DNA from: Myxococcota bacterium
GTDB lineage: Bacteria; Myxococcota_C; UBA6777
Assembly: GCA_963169055.1 (NCBI GenBank)
Contig: CAUJFU010000183.1
Location: forward strand, 1 to 9,925
DNA: 9,925 nt
Reading direction: 5' to 3'
Below the pieces are notes generated by a model that saw nothing but the letters and a program-made list of their open reading frames with translations, made no database searches and had not been told where the DNA came from. A program made the translations under genes and the position numbers. Positions 6,806 to 9,925 of the stretch are shown in pieces. Numbering within the stretch: the stretch's first letter is position 1; each line of letters starts with the position of its first letter.

Positions 6806-7693
6806 ATGAAACCAACACCCGCTCTGCTGATTTTTCTTCTGCTCGCTTGCTTGATCCTCCCGATATTCGGGTGTCCTGATCCGACGCCACAAAAAGAGCA
6901 GACGACACAACAAGACGGCGCTCCCACCGAAACGATCACAACCCTCCCTGATGATCCACCCGAACGATGCGTCGGAAACAACGACGGGATCATCGAACTC
7001 AAAGAAGTTGCCTTTGTGGTCGGCGCAAGCGTCAACGTCTTGCGCAACAAGGCCGGAACCACCGTCCAAGTCAATCAACAAGGCAACCGCGACAACGATG
7101 GCAACCTTGTTTGGGACTTCCGAAAACTCCCTCTCGATCAAAAAGATGCCGTCCGCACCGTCGATCCCACAGGAAAGTGGTTTTTGTCCGACTTTCCCGA
7201 TGCCACGCTCTTGATCCCCATCGCCTACCAAGGCTTTTCGGGCGTCTCTTATCAAGTCTTACGAAAAACTCCAACGGATCTTCTGCTCGATGGCATCGTC
7301 TCCGATCTCGAACAACCCGAGCAAGAAAAGATCTCGCTCAAGTACGAAACGCCTGTCCCTCTCCTGCGTTTCCCTTTGCGCGATGGCAAGGAGTGGATCG
7401 TCGTCTCCAAAGCCAAAGGCAGCGTCGCAGGCCAACCCCTCACCTCCACAGACACCTACCAGATCCGCGTCGCAGGTCGAGGAATCCTCAAGATTCCCGA
7501 CATCGAATTCCAAAATGCCCTTCGCATCGAGATATCTGTTCAACAACGACTGCTCGGCGGCAACAGCCGTACACTTTACCAGATCCTCTATATGGCCGAA
7601 TGCTACGGCGAAATCGCACGCATCGAATCCGTCGAAAATGAAAAAGATCCCGCCTTTACCCAAGCCTCTCTTGCACGCTTCCTCACCTTCTAA
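6806..7693 (+). CDS. Lipoprotein B, paralogue of the lipoprotein A C-terminal domain
   Basis: The 295-residue protein has a short hydrophobic signal segment and the lipobox IFGC (lipidated Cys23), a polar linker to about residue 54, and one domain (55-295). This domain matches the C-terminal domain of the product of 2648-3913: C-V-x-N-N-DGIIE at 55-64, DGNLVWDF at 98-105, FPLRDGKEW at 189-197, AECYGEIAR at 264-272, and FTQAS at 284-288. The mature protein has only two cysteines besides the lipidated one (55 and 266), both shared with the paralogue, pointing to a conserved disulfide. The GIIE segment resembles the second half of an EF-hand loop (Asp-Gly, Ile, Glu at position 12), but the first ligand is missing, so calcium binding is doubtful. 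It begins 11 bases after the barrel gene, so the two are probably co-translated. It could be an accessory lipoprotein of the barrel; the function is unknown. Confidence 0.85.
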   Translation: MKPTPALLIFLLLACLILPIFGCPDPTPQKEQTTQQDGAPTETITTLPDDPPERCVGNNDGIIELKEVAFVVGASVNVLRNKAGTTVQVNQQGNRDNDGNLVWDFRKLPLDQKDAVRTVDPTGKWFLSDFPDATLLIPIAYQGFSGVSYQVLRKTPTDLLLDGIVSDLEQPEQEKISLKYETPVPLLRFPLRDGKEWIVVSKAKGSVAGQPLTSTDTYQIRVAGRGILKIPDIEFQNALRIEISVQQRLLGGNSRTLYQILYMAECYGEIARIESVENEKDPAFTQASLARFLTF

Positions 7694-7728
7694 TCCCATT
7701 TCTCTCGCTTGCACTCTTGCCAAAGATA

Positions 7729-7790
7729 TCCTACGCTACGGGGACTCTGCCTTTTTTTTGGCTGCCCTCGTTTCCCTGCACCGCGTAGGA
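7729..7790 (+). promoter_or_regulatory. Possible anti-SD/SD pairing before the Cys-rich protein gene
   Basis: TCCTACGC (7729-7736) is perfectly complementary to GCGTAGGA (7783-7790), which overlaps the ribosome binding site AGGAG (7787-7791) of the gene starting at 7797. Pairing would hide the site. The 46-base loop holds a run of eight T (7753-7760) without a preceding stem. No riboswitch class is recognised. Confidence 0.35.
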
Positions 7791-7796
7791 GAATGT

Positions 7797-8291
7797 ATGC
7801 GAACTGCCCTTTGGATCTTGCTTGGCTGCCTTGCGCTCTTGCCAACAGCCCACGCACAGCCCGCCTCGGACTGCGCACCACAATGCACAAAAGACTGCCT
7901 CCAAAAAGCCGATGCTACCGACATATCCGCGCCATTGCGTTGCTCGGTGCTCTGCAAAAAAACTTGCCAACGACAAATACTCCGATGCCACCGCCGATGT
8001 GAGATGCAACATATCCGCGATCTGCGCTCTTGCAACACACAACCCCCCGCGCAACAGGCCGATTGCCGCTTGCTCGCTGCACAACAACAACAACGCTGCA
8101 AACAAACCTGCCCGCCACGTCCGCCCAAACCCGCTGTATCCCCCCGCTGCGTCGCTCGTTGCAAAGATGCACAACAGCGCTCCGCCCAAACCTGCCTTGC
8201 GATCACTGATCCCATCCAACAAAAAGCCTGTCGTATCCGTAAAAAACAAGCCTTTCAACATTGCTCACGCCATTGTCATACCACCCATTAA
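7797..8291 (+). CDS. Small secreted cysteine-rich protein with a duplicated twin-CX3C module
   Basis: The ATG at 7797 is chosen because AGGAG ends five bases upstream and a signal peptide follows at once (hydrophobic 4-16, cleavage after AHA at 18-20); the same frame is open further upstream, but that stretch lies over the previous gene. The 164-residue precursor yields a mature protein of about 144 residues with 18 cysteines, an even number. Cysteines follow a regular plan: C-x3-C-x3-C at 26-34 and again at 49-57, then two copies of C-x3-C-x10-C-x10/11-C-x10-C-x3-C at 64-105 and 118-160, split by a Pro-rich hinge. Regions between are rich in Gln, Arg, Lys and Ala, suggesting disulfide-stapled helical hairpins. 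LLGC at 8-11 resembles a lipobox but is very close to the N-terminus. I do not recognise a family; a periplasmic or secreted structural or metal-binding role is possible. Confidence 0.8.
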   Translation: MRTALWILLGCLALLPTAHAQPASDCAPQCTKDCLQKADATDISAPLRCSVLCKKTCQRQILRCHRRCEMQHIRDLRSCNTQPPAQQADCRLLAAQQQQRCKQTCPPRPPKPAVSPRCVARCKDAQQRSAQTCLAITDPIQQKACRIRKKQAFQHCSRHCHTTH

Positions 8292-8305
8292 CCAAGAGGA
8301 CGGCC

Positions 8306-9775
8306 ATGCGAAACCATCACGCCCCACCCCTGCGCGTACTCGTCATCGGTCTGCTGTTTGCTTTTTCCATCTTCGGCTATCTCGAAGCCTGCGGCCCTCA
8401 AGTCACCTCTTGTAAAACAGACAGCGATTGTAGCGCCCAAGAATATTGCGCCCCGACCAGCGGCCAGAACATCTGCGTCAAACGCTCCGAATCCAGCACC
8501 GACGCCAGTCCCTCCGATTCCACCGCCGAAACCACCTCCGAGCCCCGCCCCGAATCCGCCCCAGACGGAACACCCGAAGCGGAACCCCAACCCGAGACCA
8601 CCGTAGAAAAAACCCCTGAACCCCAACCCGAACCGACCCCCGAGATCCGACCCGATACCCCGACCACCACAAACTGCGATATCCCTGCTTATGATCCCAC
8701 CAAAGATCCCGGCAACGGCGGGAAAGCTGTCCAACTCGATAACCTCGACCAGCTTTTCTTCCGCAGACTACGCGAAATCTTCTACATCAGCCAACAATGC
8801 AGCGAAAAGATCTGGGGTGGTTCTTACCAACTCCACAAAATCCCCACCTACGTCGCCAACATCGGCTCCAACGCAGGCGGATCAGGAAAAGGCGTGCGTG
8901 GCTTTTTGATCAATCACCCCAACCCTCCCCAAGGCAGCACACTCGTCGATACCAAATCCGTCTTCGGCATCCCCAACGTCTACGCCTACGACGGCGCAAT
9001 CAAGGATATCACCCAACCCGGCTTTATGTTCGATCTCACCGTCAACAACGTCTCGGCTTATGCGTTCTCTTACGGAACCAGCGACTTTTTCATCGACCCC
9101 ACGCAGGGCAACGAAGTCTTCGCCCTCTATGTCCACGAGGGCTTCCACCGCGTACAAGATTTTGAAGAAGCATGGACCTACCCCAACGGCATCCAAGATC
9201 CCACAGGCTATCCCTACAACGTCGAACAACTCACCCTCTCCTTGCTCGAAGACGCTGTCCTCATCGACGGATACAAGGAAAAGATCACCGCCGAACAAGC
9301 CCTCCAGTGGTTTTATGCAATCCGAAAAGAGCGCATCAAGATCGACAACAGCCCCAACAAATTGATCCAAGCCCTCGAAAACTTCCAAGAATGGCTCGAA
9401 GGGACCGCCATGTACAGCGAGATGCTTTATCTCAACCTGCTCAAGATCCCCTACCCTCTAGACGATCCCAACTCCATCCCCGGGCGTCTTGAATTGTTGC
9501 GCCTCGCCGAAACCGATCCCAATCTCACCAAAGAAGGCGTCATCGGCACTCTCGGCGGAAGGTACTACGCAAGCGGAGCCGCTCAAGGCGTTCTCCTTGA
9601 ACGCCTCGGCAACAAGACTTGGAAAGATCAGATCCGCAAAGGCCAGACCTTTTATGATATCATTAACGGACTCTATCCGAGCCTCCAAACAAACCCACTT
9701 CTGCAACAAGCCAAGACAAAATACGATTATGAAGGACTCAAAAAGATCGGACAAAATCTCGCAGGACGCCAATAG
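8306..9775 (+). CDS. Lipoprotein with HExxH metallopeptidase-like domain
   Basis: The start at 8306 is preferred over an in-frame ATG at 8261, which lies inside the previous gene, because AGAGGA ends five bases upstream and a lipoprotein signal follows directly (lipobox LEAC, Cys29). The 489-residue protein has one cysteine module (36, 42, 48, 57; C-x5-C-x5-C-x8-C), a Pro/Glu/Thr-rich linker (about 61-122) and a large C-terminal domain. That domain carries VHEGFHRVQDF with HExxH at 277-281, the zinc-binding and catalytic signature of zincins. About 84 residues later comes EWLEGTAMYSE (362-372), where Glu365 could be the third ligand as in gluzincin-type enzymes. A cysteine pair at 124 and 165 may form a disulfide. 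The protein is probably an envelope-anchored zinc peptidase; the substrate is unknown. It follows the Cys-rich gene by 14 bases, consistent with co-expression. Confidence 0.85.
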   Translation: MRNHHAPPLRVLVIGLLFAFSIFGYLEACGPQVTSCKTDSDCSAQEYCAPTSGQNICVKRSESSTDASPSDSTAETTSEPRPESAPDGTPEAEPQPETTVEKTPEPQPEPTPEIRPDTPTTTNCDIPAYDPTKDPGNGGKAVQLDNLDQLFFRRLREIFYISQQCSEKIWGGSYQLHKIPTYVANIGSNAGGSGKGVRGFLINHPNPPQGSTLVDTKSVFGIPNVYAYDGAIKDITQPGFMFDLTVNNVSAYAFSYGTSDFFIDPTQGNEVFALYVHEGFHRVQDFEEAWTYPNGIQDPTGYPYNVEQLTLSLLEDAVLIDGYKEKITAEQALQWFYAIRKERIKIDNSPNKLIQALENFQEWLEGTAMYSEMLYLNLLKIPYPLDDPNSIPGRLELLRLAETDPNLTKEGVIGTLGGRYYASGAAQGVLLERLGNKTWKDQIRKGQTFYDIINGLYPSLQTNPLLQQAKTKYDYEGLKKIGQNLAGRQ

Positions 9776-9925
9776 CGCCAACATGTAGGGGCAGCCCCCT
9801 GTGGCACTTGGTCCAACTAAATCGATTCGATTCGATTCTCTTCGCTGGCGACATGACTATTTTTTTCCTGCGTAGCGAGGCTTCCTCTCCAAACTTTTCA
9901 CTTTTATGTCAAGGTTGTATTTGGA
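9776..9925. other. Non-coding right end with a small palindrome and a pentanucleotide repeat
   Basis: No gene is seen in these 150 bases. AGGGG (9787-9791) and CCCCT (9796-9800) form a stem with a CAGC loop just after the last stop, but no T-run follows directly. CGATT is repeated three times in tandem at 9823-9837. A T-run of seven occurs near 9863-9869 without a convincing stem. The operon may end here, but no strong intrinsic terminator can be shown. Confidence 0.5.

Noticed and set aside
7753-7760. Run of eight T as a terminator of lipoprotein B
   Set aside because: No GC-rich stem directly precedes the run, so an intrinsic terminator cannot be supported.
7290-7796. Upstream extension of the Cys-rich protein frame
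   Set aside because: Most of it is an out-of-frame shadow of lipoprotein B. The ribosome binding site and signal peptide place the real start at 7797.
8570-8680. Repetitive CCCGAA/CCCCAA sequence as a CRISPR or satellite
   Set aside because: It is the coding sequence of an irregular Pro/Glu linker, without fixed-length repeats and spacers.
8288-8734. Gly-rich reverse-strand open frame
   Set aside because: The Gly-rich composition is the mirror of the Pro/Glu-rich linker codons of the lipoprotein on the + strand.
9880-9925. Reverse-strand TTGACA near the right edge as a promoter
   Set aside because: No matching -10 box at 16-18 bases, and no reverse-strand gene follows it.

Overview
The window looks like a chromosomal stretch from a Gram-negative bacterium, most likely of the Myxococcota or a related deltaproteobacterial-type lineage. 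The grounds are lipoproteins carrying C-x5-C-x5-C-x4-C cysteine repeats with long Pro/Glu/Thr-rich linkers, an outer-membrane barrel whose motifs match the myxobacterial family I know as TIGR04551, and a class III-like polyhydroxyalkanoate (PHA) synthase. The lineage is an inference; no rRNA or other marker gene is present.

Every convincing gene lies on the + strand, and gaps are mostly 11-103 bases, so much of the window could be one or two operons. From left to right: (1) the 3' end of a phasin/PhaE-like gene, closed by a 34-bp tandem duplication that itself creates the stop codon; (2) a PHA synthase (PhaC) starting at TTG; (3) a second, divergent PhaC-fold protein with an intact Cys-Asp-His triad; (4) lipoprotein A, with four cysteine repeats followed by an unrecognised domain; (5) a lipid-anchored alpha/beta hydrolase; (6) an outer-membrane beta-barrel with an unclear start; (7) lipoprotein B, a paralogue of lipoprotein A that lacks the cysteine repeats; (8) a small secreted protein with 18 cysteines in a duplicated pattern; (9) a lipoprotein with an HExxH metallopeptidase motif. 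The last 150 bases are non-coding.

Genes 1-3 form a recognisable PHA granule synthesis block (granule protein, synthase, second synthase-like enzyme). Genes 4-9 all encode predicted exported or envelope proteins: three lipoproteins, one lipid-anchored hydrolase, one barrel and one Cys-rich secreted protein. Co-orientation and tight spacing suggest co-expression, but nothing in the sequence proves that the PHA block and the envelope block work together. The least-described items are the lipoprotein A/B shared domain, the twin-CX3C cysteine protein and the divergent second PhaC.
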